Below are positions 42,474-51,820 of a stretch of DNA of 64,000 bases, piece by piece. The translations under genes were made by a program, and so were the position numbers. The DNA is from Streptomyces albireticuli. GTDB taxonomy: Bacteria > Actinomycetota > Actinomycetes > Streptomycetales > Streptomycetaceae. The notes under the pieces are model-generated. The model ran no database searches. It was not told the origin of the DNA and saw only the letters and a list, made by a program, of their open reading frames with translations. The stretch is from contig NZ_CP021744.1 of assembly GCF_002192455.1 (NCBI RefSeq), positions 6,658,501 to 6,722,500 on the forward strand, given 5' to 3'. How positions within the stretch are numbered: position 1 is the first letter of the stretch; each line of letters begins with the position of its first letter.

Positions 42474-44724
42474 GGGACGCCCCGGTGGTGCGCGCGCCCT
42501 CGCGGGTGAGGAGCACCCGGACGGTGCTGATGCCGCCGGCGAGCAGATCGGCGGAGTCCGTGGGCACGACGAGCGCCTCGCGCCCCGCCGCGCGCAGCCG
42601 GTCCAGGATCGCCGGGTACGAGGTGGCCTCGTCCAGGCGGGCGCCGCTCGTGCCGGTGACCGCGAGGGCCGCCGGCTCCAGGTCGCCCAGCAGCGGGTCG
42701 CCGAGGTCGACGGGCGGCTCGCCCCGCTCGGCGAGCTCGCGGCCGAGCTGCTCCTGGCCCAGCAGGTCGCGCAGCGCCCCGGCGGCGGCCCGCCGTCGGC
42801 CGGTTTCGCCGGCCACGGCCCAGATCCGCTCGCCGGTCCGGGGGAGGAGGGCGCGGGCGAGCAGCACGTGCGCGGAGGAGCGGGCCGGCTCGCCGAGGTC
42901 GAGGAGCTCGCACTCCACACCGAGGTTGCGGGCCGAGCTCAGCAGGAAGGCGAGCTCCGGGTCGTCCCCGAGCCCCTCCGGCGCCACCAGGGCCGCCCCG
43001 CCCGTGCCGCGCACGGCGCGTTCCAGCGCGTCGTGGCACAGGGCGGAGAGCAGGCCGCGCGCCGTGGCCTCGGCGGCGGTCCGGCCCGCACCGGTGCCCG
43101 CGGTGGTCGGCGTGTGGAGCCGGTCGCGGTTGTACGGGCCGAAGGTGCGCACCGCGCCGGCCGGCACCAGCACCGGCTCCCTGTCGGCCAGCGAGGTGGC
43201 CCGCACCCACGCGGCCGGCTCGGGGGCGTCGGCGGCGAGGCCGCTCGCGACGGTCAGCGCGGCGGGGGCGAGGGAGCGGGTGTCCCGGCGGGCGTCGTCG
43301 AGCGCCTCGCCGGTGAGGACGCCGCGCAGTGGGACGACGTGCTCGGTGTAGGCGCCCGCGGCCGCGTTCAGGGCGGTCAGGCGGGCTCCCGCGACGGTGT
43401 GGATGTCGAAGGCGGTGATGTTCCGGCGCCCGGCGTGGCCGGTGGGCAGGCTGACGGCGCCGACCTTCAGCGGGGTCTGGGTCCAGGGCTCGTCCGTGAA
43501 CCGCTCGAAGACGCCCGTGTGCGGGCGGAGCAGGATCTGCCGGCCGTTGAGCTCGGCGAGCAGCGCTTCGGTGTCGAGGCCGGGCGGGGTGCCGCCGGCG
43601 GGCGCGGGCTCCTCCGGGGCGACGGGGCGCGCCGGCGTGCCCGTGGCCTCCGGGGCCGGGCAGAACGGGCAGCGGGGGTGCGGGAGCAGCGGCTCCGCGA
43701 CGACGTCGAAGGACTCGGTGTCCTGGACGATCACCTGGCCGCGGGTCTCGGCGGGCAGCGCGCCCGTGGTGAGGCGGAAGACCTCGTAGCCGAGGAGGTT
43801 GCCGATCATCGCGGAGAGGCCGCGGCCGGCCTCCCGGGCCGGCGGTCCGTCACCGGCCGGCAGGCAGATGCCGCTCCACAGGTCGGCGGCCGCCGCGGCG
43901 TCGCCGTGGGCGCCGAGCCGCAGCACGGCGCAGGCCCAGCAGCCCGCGGTGCCGGGCGTCATCAGCGGGCCGACCACGGCGCGGTCCCCGAAGAGGGCCG
44001 CCGGTATCAGGGACGTGCCCTCGGGCACCCCGGCCGCCACCAGCCGGAAGAGCCGCCGCGCGCCCTCGCGGCCGCCGGTGACCACGACGACGTCGTACCC
44101 CGTCAGATCGCTCCAGCGCACCGGCCCGTCCGTCGCGATCGTCTCCAGGGCGACGGGGCAGCCCTCGGCGGCGAGGGCGCCGGCCTCGGCCCGTACCTCG
44201 GCGAAACGGTTCTCCGGGGTGTCCAGGCCCGGCAGGTGGCCGACGGCGGCGCTGCCGTTGCGGACCAGGCTCAGCACGCACCAGCGGGCGATCAGGTCGT
44301 CGCCGACGACCGCGACCCGCGTGGTGCGGAACTCCTGGAAGCGCCGTGCCGCGTCGTCGGTGTAGTGGTCGACGTAGGCGATCTGCGGGGCGAAGCGCTC
44401 CGCGACCTCCGGAGCCGTCCCCGATACCGACGGACCGTCCGGTACGGGGGTGTCACGGGCGAACTCGCGCTCGTACAGCGTCCGCACCAGCCGGCCGACC
44501 ATGGCCCGCTGGGGCTCGCCGAGCCCCTCGCAGAGGTCGGCGACCCGGTTCTCCCCGTTCAGGTGCGGGACTATCAGAGTGGCGAAACGGTATCCGGACC
44601 TGGAATTGAGATGGAACCCGCCGTGCGCGTTGTGGAACAGCACTCCGTCCGGAGTCTCCGTGAAGAGTACGTCCCGGCGGATCCGGGGCCGCGTCTCGGC
44701 AATCGCTTCGTAGGCTTCCAGCAT
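42463..44724 (-). CDS. E1-like (ocin-ThiF type) TOMM maturation protein with degenerate YcaO half
   Basis: 753 residues. The first ~350 form an E1/ThiF-like leader-recognition unit (winged-helix-like start LFHNAHGGFHLNSRSGYRF; VAVVGDDLIARW; zinc pairs CWAC and CPFC). The rest follows the outline of a YcaO domain, but the ATP motif is degraded (TTAGTGAGRTAAEATARG near residue 541, and HDALE where ERDA is expected). It therefore probably presents the leader to YcaO rather than catalysing. The ATG at 44724 is preferred, with GAGG ten bases upstream; a GTG at 44733 is possible. The gene starts 33 bases after the SARP stop. Confidence 0.85.
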   Translation of the reverse strand: MLEAYEAIAETRPRIRRDVLFTETPDGVLFHNAHGGFHLNSRSGYRFATLIVPHLNGENRVADLCEGLGEPQRAMVGRLVRTLYEREFARDTPVPDGPSVSGTAPEVAERFAPQIAYVDHYTDDAARRFQEFRTTRVAVVGDDLIARWCVLSLVRNGSAAVGHLPGLDTPENRFAEVRAEAGALAAEGCPVALETIATDGPVRWSDLTGYDVVVVTGGREGARRLFRLVAAGVPEGTSLIPAALFGDRAVVGPLMTPGTAGCWACAVLRLGAHGDAAAAADLWSGICLPAGDGPPAREAGRGLSAMIGNLLGYEVFRLTTGALPAETRGQVIVQDTESFDVVAEPLLPHPRCPFCPAPEATGTPARPVAPEEPAPAGGTPPGLDTEALLAELNGRQILLRPHTGVFERFTDEPWTQTPLKVGAVSLPTGHAGRRNITAFDIHTVAGARLTALNAAAGAYTEHVVPLRGVLTGEALDDARRDTRSLAPAALTVASGLAADAPEPAAWVRATSLADREPVLVPAGAVRTFGPYNRDRLHTPTTAGTGAGRTAAEATARGLLSALCHDALERAVRGTGGAALVAPEGLGDDPELAFLLSSARNLGVECELLDLGEPARSSAHVLLARALLPRTGERIWAVAGETGRRRAAAGALRDLLGQEQLGRELAERGEPPVDLGDPLLGDLEPAALAVTGTSGARLDEATSYPAILDRLRAAGREALVVPTDSADLLAGGISTVRVLLTREGARTTGASRAH

Positions 44725-44757
44725 GAGTTTCACACCTCGTGAAGGAGACGGATGAAT

Positions 44758-46563
44758 TCAGTGGCGCGTCGTCAGCGCGGGGGGACCGGCTTGATATCCG
44801 GTGGCCCGGCGGGCGAAATTCCGGAGCAGTTCGTGCATGTGGTAACGACCGGCCGGCCCTTCTTCCAGCAGGCTCACGTCCACCAGCCGTTCCAGGAGTT
44901 CCTCGGCCAGTGAGGGGACCACTCCCAGCAGGCCGGCCGCGCCGGTCACCGAGAGCCGTTCCGGAGGGGCGGAGCCGACGCGCAGGAACGCGTCGGCGAG
45001 CCGCGGGTCGAGCCTGTCCAGCGCGTCGGTGAACGTCCTGGGCACCGACAGGCGGGGGTCGTCGGGGAGGGACAGCCGGGCGACGGGGTCCTCGCGCAGC
45101 CAGGCCACGCAGCCGGCCACCGACAGGCGCGGCCGGGTGAGCAGGCGCGCCGCCATGATCCGCAGGGCGAACGGGAAATGGCCGCAGGCCGCCGCCAGGA
45201 GGCGGACCGCCTCGGGTTCCGCTTCGGCGCGGCCGTCACCGAGGACGGCCGCCAGGAGCCGGAAGGACTCCTCCTCGGCGAGCGTGCCCAGCCGGTGGGC
45301 CCAGCCGCCGTGCGCGGCGAGGAGCCCGGCGAGGCCGAGCCTGCTGGTGACGAGCACGGCACCGCCCGCCTCGGCCGGCAGCAGGGGCCGCACCTGGTCG
45401 GCGCCGGTCACGTCGTCCAGGACCAGGAGTCCCCGCGGGCCCGGGGGACGGGCCCCGGCCCGCTGCCGGAGCTCGGCCGCCACCTCGGCCGGAGTCCTCG
45501 GCGTGCCGTCGTCGCGCGTCATCCGCACCGCGGCCAGGCCGTCCGGGAAGGCGTGTTCCACCTGCCGGGCGGTGTGCAGGGCGAGGGCGGTCTTGCCGAT
45601 GCCGGGCGCGCCGGAGAGCACCACGATCGTCGGTCCCGACCGGTCGGCGGTGAGCCGCCCGGCGAGCGCGGCGGCGTCGGCCGCCCGGCCGGTGAAGCCC
45701 GACACGGCGGCGAGGGGGGAGGGCCCCGGAGGGGGCGCCGCCGCCGTGTCGGTGTCTGTGGGCGCGGGGACGGGAGCGGCCGGCGCGGGGACCGGGTCCG
45801 TGCCGCCCGCCTCCCGGCGCGGTCCGATGTCGTCCCCGCGGAGGATGCTCAGTTCGAGCCGGCGCAGGGCCGGTCCGGGGTCCACCCCCAGCTCGTCCTG
45901 GAGGTACCGCTTGACCTCGCGGTACTCGGCGAGTGCGTCGGCCTGCCGGCCCGTGCGGTAGAGCGCCTCGATGAGCTGCTCGCGGAACCGCTCGTGCCCG
46001 GGGTGGGCCCGCGCGACCGCCCACAGCTCGACGAGCGCCTGGCCGCAACGGCCCAGCGCGAGCTCGATGTCGCAGGCCCGCTCGACCGTCCGCAGCCGCT
46101 CCTCGACGAGCCGCGGCATCTCGTCCCGGCGCAGGAGGTCCGACGGGACGTTGGTCAGCAACGGCCCCTGCCACAGCGACAGCGCCTCCTTCAGGAGGCA
46201 CAGTTCGGCCTCCGGATCCCGCTCGGCCTGTGCCCTCGCCCGCAGTTCACGGAAGTGGACGAGATCCAGGGAGCCCGGCTCGACCGCGATCCGGTAACCG
46301 CCCGGCACGGACTCGATCACCGCGTCGGACAGCCCGTACTTGGCGAACGTCTTGCGCAGCCGCAGCACACAGGCGTGCAGCGCCGCCTTCGCCGAGGAGG
46401 GCTCCTCGTCGCCCCAGATCGCCCGCCGCAGGAAACCCACCGACACCACCGTGCCCGGCCGGAGCAGCAGCGCGGCCAGCAGGACGGTGGGTTTCGACGG
46501 AGGGAGGACGACCACCTCGGGGCCGTCGGCGATCCGCAAAGGGCCGAGAATCTGAAAGCGCAT
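44758..46563 (-). CDS. SARP-family regulator with NB-ARC ATPase domain (AfsR-like)
   Basis: A 601-residue pathway activator. The N-terminal OmpR-like DNA-binding domain (residues 1-95, MRFQILGPLRIADG) is followed by a bacterial activation domain (100-245, DALAEYREVKRYLQDELGVDPG) and, after a Pro/Ala linker, an NB-ARC ATPase (Walker A GAPGIGKTA near 319, Walker B LLVLDDV near 379). GGAGG lies 10 bases before the ATG at 46563. It heads the minus-strand RiPP operon and is divergent from an XRE regulator. It likely activates the operon and the precursor gene. Confidence 0.93.
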   Translation of the reverse strand: MRFQILGPLRIADGPEVVVLPPSKPTVLLAALLLRPGTVVSVGFLRRAIWGDEEPSSAKAALHACVLRLRKTFAKYGLSDAVIESVPGGYRIAVEPGSLDLVHFRELRARAQAERDPEAELCLLKEALSLWQGPLLTNVPSDLLRRDEMPRLVEERLRTVERACDIELALGRCGQALVELWAVARAHPGHERFREQLIEALYRTGRQADALAEYREVKRYLQDELGVDPGPALRRLELSILRGDDIGPRREAGGTDPVPAPAAPVPAPTDTDTAAAPPPGPSPLAAVSGFTGRAADAAALAGRLTADRSGPTIVVLSGAPGIGKTALALHTARQVEHAFPDGLAAVRMTRDDGTPRTPAEVAAELRQRAGARPPGPRGLLVLDDVTGADQVRPLLPAEAGGAVLVTSRLGLAGLLAAHGGWAHRLGTLAEEESFRLLAAVLGDGRAEAEPEAVRLLAAACGHFPFALRIMAARLLTRPRLSVAGCVAWLREDPVARLSLPDDPRLSVPRTFTDALDRLDPRLADAFLRVGSAPPERLSVTGAAGLLGVVPSLAEELLERLVDVSLLEEGPAGRYHMHELLRNFARRATGYQAGPPALTTRH

Positions 46564-46864
46564 ATTCTGACACCTCCAACGAATCCTTATGGGTTCTCCT
46601 CCACGGACACGCGGCATCGGGCAGCGCGGACCGGTCGAGGCCCGCGACGCCTTCTTCGCACTCAGAGTCTGCAACAGGAAATCCGTCACTCGCAGTGTCG
46701 TGAGTTCCAGTGCGGGTCCCCGGAAGGCGGTGCGGAATCAAATCAATCGTTAAACAACTGAACGGGCATTGTTCGGGAGTTGGACCGGACTGGTCAGCGC
46801 CGCCCGGATCCGGTAGAAACGGGCATGGCAAATGATCAGTTAAAGCCGGGGGAGCGATCCGAAG
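46564..46864. other. 301-base divergent promoter region, SARP / XRE
   Basis: No gene seen. It contains GAAC-N7-GTTC (46761-46775) in an AT-richer patch near 46740-46780, and TAGAAA at 46815-46820 as a possible -10 for the XRE gene. A GTCAGCG copy at about 46794 resembles the repeats before the precursor gene. Confidence 0.4.
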
Positions 46865-47749
46865 GTGAAACAGGACCAAAGTCCCGAGTCGCCGACGCGG
46901 CCGGGAAGCCCGGCCGCCCCGGCCGCGACACCGGTGGGCGGACAGTCCGTCAGCCGGCTGCTGCGCGCCTGGCGCGAGCGGGTCGACCGGCGCCGGATAC
47001 CCGAGCTGCGCATCTGGGGACACCGCGCGGGCTCCCGGATGTCCCAGGCCGACGTCGCCCGGCTGACCGGTGTGAGCGAGGGCTGGTACCGGGCGCTGGA
47101 GACCGGCGCGCCCCGGGAGTTCTCGGACGCCTTCCTGCTGCGGGTCGCCGAGGCGCTGCGGCTCAGCGAGACCGAGACCCTCACCCTCTTCCTCGGCGTC
47201 TCCGGCCGCCGCCCGCCCGTGAGCGGCGCGCACCGGGACGGGGCCGCTGTGGACCCGGCGACCGTGACCCTCCTCGAACACCAGGCGCCCTACCCGGCCT
47301 ACGTCTCCGACGCCGCCTGGAACATCGTCGCCGCCAACGCCCCCATGGCGGAGTGGTTCCCCTTCACCCTCGGCCCGCAGCCCAACCTGATGCGCTGGGC
47401 GCTGACCTCCGCCGAGGCCCGCGAGCAGATCCTGGGCTGGGAGGACACCTGCGCCCGCATTTACCTGCCGATGCTGCGCGTCGCCAGCCACCGGGCCCCG
47501 CGGAACGCCCAGATCCAGGCCCTGATCGCGGACATCCTCGCCGCCAACGGCACCTGCCGCCGCATCTGGGCCGAGCAGCACGCCGTCGTCGAACACCCCG
47601 GCGGCCACCGCCTCCGGCTCCGGCTGCCCTGCCACGGCGGCACGGACGTCCAGGTCACCAGCCATGTCCTGGTCCCCGCCGAACAGCCGGACCTGCGCTT
47701 CGTGGTCGTCACCACGCTCGGCGGGGCGGCGGCCGAGCCGCAGGCGTGA
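46865..47749 (+). CDS. XRE-family regulator with MmyB-like ligand-binding domain
   Basis: 294 residues. A helix-turn-helix (SQADVARLTGVSEGWYRALE) lies at about 60-85. A PAS-like MmyB C-terminal domain begins about residue 135 (PYPAYVSDAAWNIVAANAPM), a pair typical of the large MltR/MmyB-like regulator group in Streptomyces. The GTG at 46865 follows GGGGGAG. It is divergent from the SARP gene and may adjust the RiPP cluster in response to a ligand, or may simply flank it. Confidence 0.88.
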   Translation: MKQDQSPESPTRPGSPAAPAATPVGGQSVSRLLRAWRERVDRRRIPELRIWGHRAGSRMSQADVARLTGVSEGWYRALETGAPREFSDAFLLRVAEALRLSETETLTLFLGVSGRRPPVSGAHRDGAAVDPATVTLLEHQAPYPAYVSDAAWNIVAANAPMAEWFPFTLGPQPNLMRWALTSAEAREQILGWEDTCARIYLPMLRVASHRAPRNAQIQALIADILAANGTCRRIWAEQHAVVEHPGGHRLRLRLPCHGGTDVQVTSHVLVPAEQPDLRFVVVTTLGGAAAEPQA

Positions 47750-47986
47750 CGTCCGGAAGGCTCCGGGCGCTACACGCGTAACGGCCCGGGGGCCGGGGCG
47801 CGGCGGCCCGCGTGCCCCGGAAGGCGGCCCGCGCCCTCCGGGCCTCCGGAAGCGCGCCCGCCCGAGCCGGGCGCCGCCCGCCGGCCGTATCCGGCGGCCG
47901 TCCTTCCGTCTTCAAGCCGCACGTGGCGGCCGCCATACTGGACGGGCCGGGGGATGCACGCGACGCGACGGGGGCGGCGGCGAGGG

Positions 47987-50392
47987 ATGGTGGAATCCAG
48001 GCTGATCCAGGGGCGGTACGAGCTGCTCGACCGGATCGGGCGGGGCGGCATGGGCGAGGTGTGGCGCGCCCGTGACACCTCGCTCGGACGGCAGGTCGCG
48101 GTCAAGTGCCTCAAGCCGATGGGGCCGCGGCACGAGCACTCCTACCTGAGGGTGCTGCGGGAGCGGTTCCGGCGGGAGGCGCGGGTCGCGGCGGCCCTCC
48201 AGCACCGGGGCATCACCGTCGTGCACGACTTCGGCGAGTCCGACGGCGTGCTCTTCCTCGTCATGGAGCTGCTCGACGGCCGCAACCTCAGCGAGCTCAT
48301 GGACGACAACCGGCGGTACCCGCTGCCCGTGCCGGACGTCGTCGACATCGCGGAGCAGGTCGCCGCGGCCCTCGACTACACCCACCGGCAGGGGGTCGTG
48401 CACCGGGACCTCAAGCCCGCCAACGTCATGCGGCTCGCCGACGGCGGCGTGAAGATCTGCGACTTCGGCATCGCCCGGCTCGGCGACATGGGCTACGGCT
48501 CCCTGTCGTCCCTCTCCTCCCGCCTCACCGGCACCGGCATCGCCATGGGCACCCCGCATTACATGTCGCCGGAGCAGATCGGCGGCGGTTCCGTCGACCA
48601 GCGCAGCGATCTGTACTCCCTGGGCTGTGTGCTGTACGAGCTGGCCACGGGCGCCCCGCCCTTCGACATGGACGACGCCTGGGCCGTCCTCGTCGGCCAC
48701 CGGGACCGGGCGCCCCGGCCGCCGCGCGAGCTGTGCCCGGAACTCCCCGAGCCCCTCGAAGGGATCGTCCTCGACCTGCTCGCCAAGGACCCCGACGACC
48801 GGCCGCCCGACGCGGCCGCCCTGCACGCCCGGCTGCTCGCCCTCGGCCCGGCCGCCCACGCCGGCACGCTGCCCCGGCCGCTGCCCGGGAACCTGCCGCG
48901 GCCGCCGCGTGCCTCGGTGCGGCTGCCCGAGCCGCCCCGGCTGCCCGGCTGGGCCAGGAACATGACCACCGGCTCCAAGGCGACCGGCCCCGGCCCCCGG
49001 CCGGTCCTGCCGCCCGACCCCGCCGTCTCCCTGACCGGCGCCTGGACCGGTGTCGCGGCCGGCACCCTGACCGGTCCGCCGGCCGTGGCCGCCACCGGCG
49101 CCGGCGGCCGGTCCGCCCTCGCCGAGCTCCCGTCCCCGGAGGTCCTCACCCGGCTCGCCGGGCGGCACCAGGAGGCGCTGCGGCTCGGCCGGCTGGGCCG
49201 CTGGGCCGAGGCCGGCGAGGCGCACCGGGGCGTGGCCGCCGAGCGGGAGCTCGTCCTCGGCCCCGACCACCCCGACACCCTCGCCAGCCGGTACGAGGCC
49301 GCGTTCACCCTCAGCCGGCAGGGCCGTACGGGCGAGGCGCTGCGGGAGTACGCGCGCGCCGCGGCCGGCCGCGAGCGGGTGCTCGGCCCCGACCACCCCG
49401 ACACGCTGGCCGCGCGGCAGGAGACGGCGTACGTCCTCGGGCAGCTCGGCAAGCACGTCGACGCCCACCACGTGTACGTGGCGGTGCTCGCGGCCCGCGA
49501 GCGCACCATGGGCCCCGACCACCCCGACACCCTCCGCTGCCGCCACAACCTCGCCTTCAACCTCGGCCGGCTGGGGCGGCCGGAGGAGGCGTACGGCATG
49601 GCGCGCGACGTCGCCGCCGCCCGCGCCCGGGTCCTCGGCGCGAGCCACCCGGACACCCTCGTCACCCGTTACGAGGTCGGCTACGCCCTGGGCCAGCTCG
49701 GCCGCTGGGCCGACGCGCTGCGGACCTACCGCGAGGTCGCCGCCGCCCGGCAGCGGGTGCTGGGCGCGGACCACCCGGACACCCTCGCCGCCCGCTACGA
49801 GGCGGGCATCTGCCTCGGCCGGCTCGGCCGCAGCGCGGAGGCCCTGAAGCTCTTCCGCGAACTCGTCGACGAGCGCACCCAGGCGCAGGGCCCCGATCAC
49901 CCCGACACCCTGCGCGCCCGGCACTGCCTGGGTGTCAACCTCGGCCGGCTCGGCCGCTGGGAGGAGGCGCTCGCCGAGGCGCGCGACGTCTGCGCGCTCC
50001 GCGAGGGCCTGCTGGGCACCGACCACCCCGAGACGCTCGTCAGCCGCCGCGAGATCGCGGTCGGACTCGGCTGGCTCGGCCGCTGGAAGGACGCCCTCGC
50101 CCTCTACCGCGAGGTCGCCCAGGCCCGGCAGCGCGTCCTGGGCGCCGACCACCCGGACGCCCTGACCAGCCGCAACGACGAGGCCCACTGCCTGGAGCAG
50201 CTCGGCCGCTCGACGGAGGCGGTGGAGCTCTACCGCCAGGTGGCGGCGGTGCGCAGGGCGCGGGCCGGGCGGGGGCACGGGCAGGGGGACGAGAGGGAGG
50301 ACCCGGCCCCTCCCGGCGCCCGGCCACCCCTATCTGACGCTGCATCAGAAAACCTCTTCCCTCGCCCGCCCGGCTGCGGCATCCTGCCGCCC
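47987..50392 (+). CDS. Serine/threonine protein kinase with TPR C-terminal region; frame runs into next gene
   Basis: The kinase domain spans about residues 8-275: GRGGMGEV (glycine loop), VAVKCLK (ATP Lys), HRDLKPANV (catalytic loop), DFGIAR, MSPEQ. A Pro-rich linker follows, then from about 390 to 760 a series of TPR-like repeats with the recurring phrase GPDHPDTL. No membrane helix is visible, so it is cytosolic. The ATG at 47987 is chosen over 47954 because the kinase begins right after it. There is no in-frame stop before the monooxygenase ATG at 50393, so the end given is the last codon before it. A promoter-like operator lies at 50334-50353, implying two separate genes and a missing stop. 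Confidence 0.8.
50334..50353 (+). promoter_or_regulatory. CTGACG-N4-ATCAGAAAAC operator, copy 1
   Basis: It lies 39 bases before the monooxygenase ATG. With its flank it forms TCTGACG-CTG-CATCAGA, a near-perfect inverted repeat. It matches a second copy at 60657 at 16 of 20 positions (all but the N4). Confidence 0.6.
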
Positions 50393-51820
50393 ATGCAGAC
50401 CGAGCTGAGCCGGCGGCTGGGGATCGAGCACGCGGTCTTCGGCTTCACGCCCTTCCCGGCGGTGGCCGCCGCCATCAGCCGTGCCGGAGGTCTCGGCGTG
50501 CTCGGGGCCGTACGCTACGCGGACCCCGGCGCGCTCCACCGCGACCTCGACTGGATCGAGGGCCGCACCGGCGGCAGGCCGTACGGGCTCGACGTCGTCA
50601 TGCCGGCGCGGAAGGTCGAAGGGGTGACCGAGGCCGACGTCGAGGCCATGATCCCGGCCGGCCACCGGCGGTTCGTGGACGAGACGCTCGCCCGGCACGG
50701 CGTCCCCGAACTGGGCCCCGGCGACCGCTCGGGCTGGCGCATCACGGGCTGGATGGAGGACGTGGCCCGCGCCCAGCTCGACGTCGCCTTCGACCACCCG
50801 ATCGCCCTGCTCGCCAACGCCCTCGGCCCGCCGCCCGCCGACGTCGTCGCCCGCGCGCACGCGCACGGCGTCCTCGTCGCCGCGCTGGCGGGCAGCGCCC
50901 GGCACGCGGTCCGCCACGCCGAGGCGGGCATCGACATCGTCGTCGCCCAGGGGTACGAGGCGGGCGGCCACACCGGCGAGATCGCCACCATGGTGCTCAC
51001 GCCCGAGGTCGTCCGCGCCGTCGACCCGCTGCCGGTGCTGGCCGCCGGCGGGATCGGCAGCGGCGAACAGATCGCCGCCGGGCTCGCCCTCGGCGCCCAG
51101 GGCGTCTGGCTCGGCTCCCTCTGGCTGACCACCGACGAGGCCGAGCTGCACTCCCCGGCCCTGACCGCCAAACTCCTGGCCGCGGGCTCGGGCGACACCG
51201 TCCGCTCCCGCGCCCTCACCGGCAAACCCGCCCGCCAGCTGCGCACCGCCTGGACCGACGCCTGGGACGACCCGGCCGGCCCCGGCACCCTCCCCATGCC
51301 CCTCCAGGGGCTGCTCGTCGCCGAGGCGCTCTCCCGCATCCAGAAGTACGAGGCCGCACCGCTGCTGGGCACGCCGGTCGGCCAGATCGTCGGCCGGATG
51401 AACTCCCGGCGCCCCGTGCGGGCCGTCTTCGACGAACTCACCAGGGACTTCGCCCGGGCGGTGGAGCGCCTGGGGCGGATCGCGGACGGGGCGGGGGCGG
51501 GGGCGGGGGGACGTGACCGGGCGGGATGCGGCCGGACGAGCAGTGGCCGGGCGGCCCCGGGCCGGACGAGCTGTGACCGGGCGGGTTCGGGCCGGACGAG
51601 ACGTGGCCGGACGAGCCGTGAGCGGGCGGGCTCGTGCCCTGCGCGCCGGGGGCGGGCATGCCGCCACCGGCCGGGCGCCGAGCCGGTGCCCCGTGCCCGG
51701 ACGAGCCCTGAGCGGGCGTCACGTCCCCGAGCGGGCCCCGACCGGGGCGCGGCGCCCGAGGGGGACGTGCCCGGTGCTGAACTCCCCCGAGCGGCACGTA
51801 CCCGGCGGGCAAGGCCATGA
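50393..51820 (+). CDS. Nitronate monooxygenase-like (2-nitropropane dioxygenase family) flavoenzyme
   Basis: The first ~370 residues are an FMN TIM-barrel of the nitronate monooxygenase family: AISRAGGLGVLGAV near the start, GYEAGGHTGEIA and AAGGIGSGEQIAAGLALGAQGVWLG as the FMN-phosphate site. In actinobacterial acyl-CoA degradation loci such proteins are frequent, though their substrates are often unknown. The last ~110 residues are a low-complexity Gly/Arg/Ala tail encoded by a G-run and 30-base tandem repeats; one extra G would give an early TGA. The stop overlaps the next ATG (ATGA at 51817-51820), which supports the longer frame. Start at 50393 by homology-style conservation. Confidence 0.82.
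   Translation: MQTELSRRLGIEHAVFGFTPFPAVAAAISRAGGLGVLGAVRYADPGALHRDLDWIEGRTGGRPYGLDVVMPARKVEGVTEADVEAMIPAGHRRFVDETLARHGVPELGPGDRSGWRITGWMEDVARAQLDVAFDHPIALLANALGPPPADVVARAHAHGVLVAALAGSARHAVRHAEAGIDIVVAQGYEAGGHTGEIATMVLTPEVVRAVDPLPVLAAGGIGSGEQIAAGLALGAQGVWLGSLWLTTDEAELHSPALTAKLLAAGSGDTVRSRALTGKPARQLRTAWTDAWDDPAGPGTLPMPLQGLLVAEALSRIQKYEAAPLLGTPVGQIVGRMNSRRPVRAVFDELTRDFARAVERLGRIADGAGAGAGGRDRAGCGRTSSGRAAPGRTSCDRAGSGRTRRGRTSRERAGSCPARRGRACRHRPGAEPVPRARTSPERASRPRAGPDRGAAPEGDVPGAELPRAARTRRARP
51513..51602 (+). repeat. 30-bp minisatellite in the monooxygenase 3' end
   Basis: Three exact-length units at 51513-51542, 51543-51572 and 51573-51602 share GTG(A/G)CCGGGCGG and GCCGGACGAG, followed by degenerate pieces to about 51780. 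A 30-base period keeps the frame and adds 10 residues per unit. Confidence 0.75.

Noticed and set aside
29566..46563. Class I lanthipeptide cluster
   Set aside because: No LanC cyclase is present, and YcaO, SagB and E1-like genes show azole formation instead.
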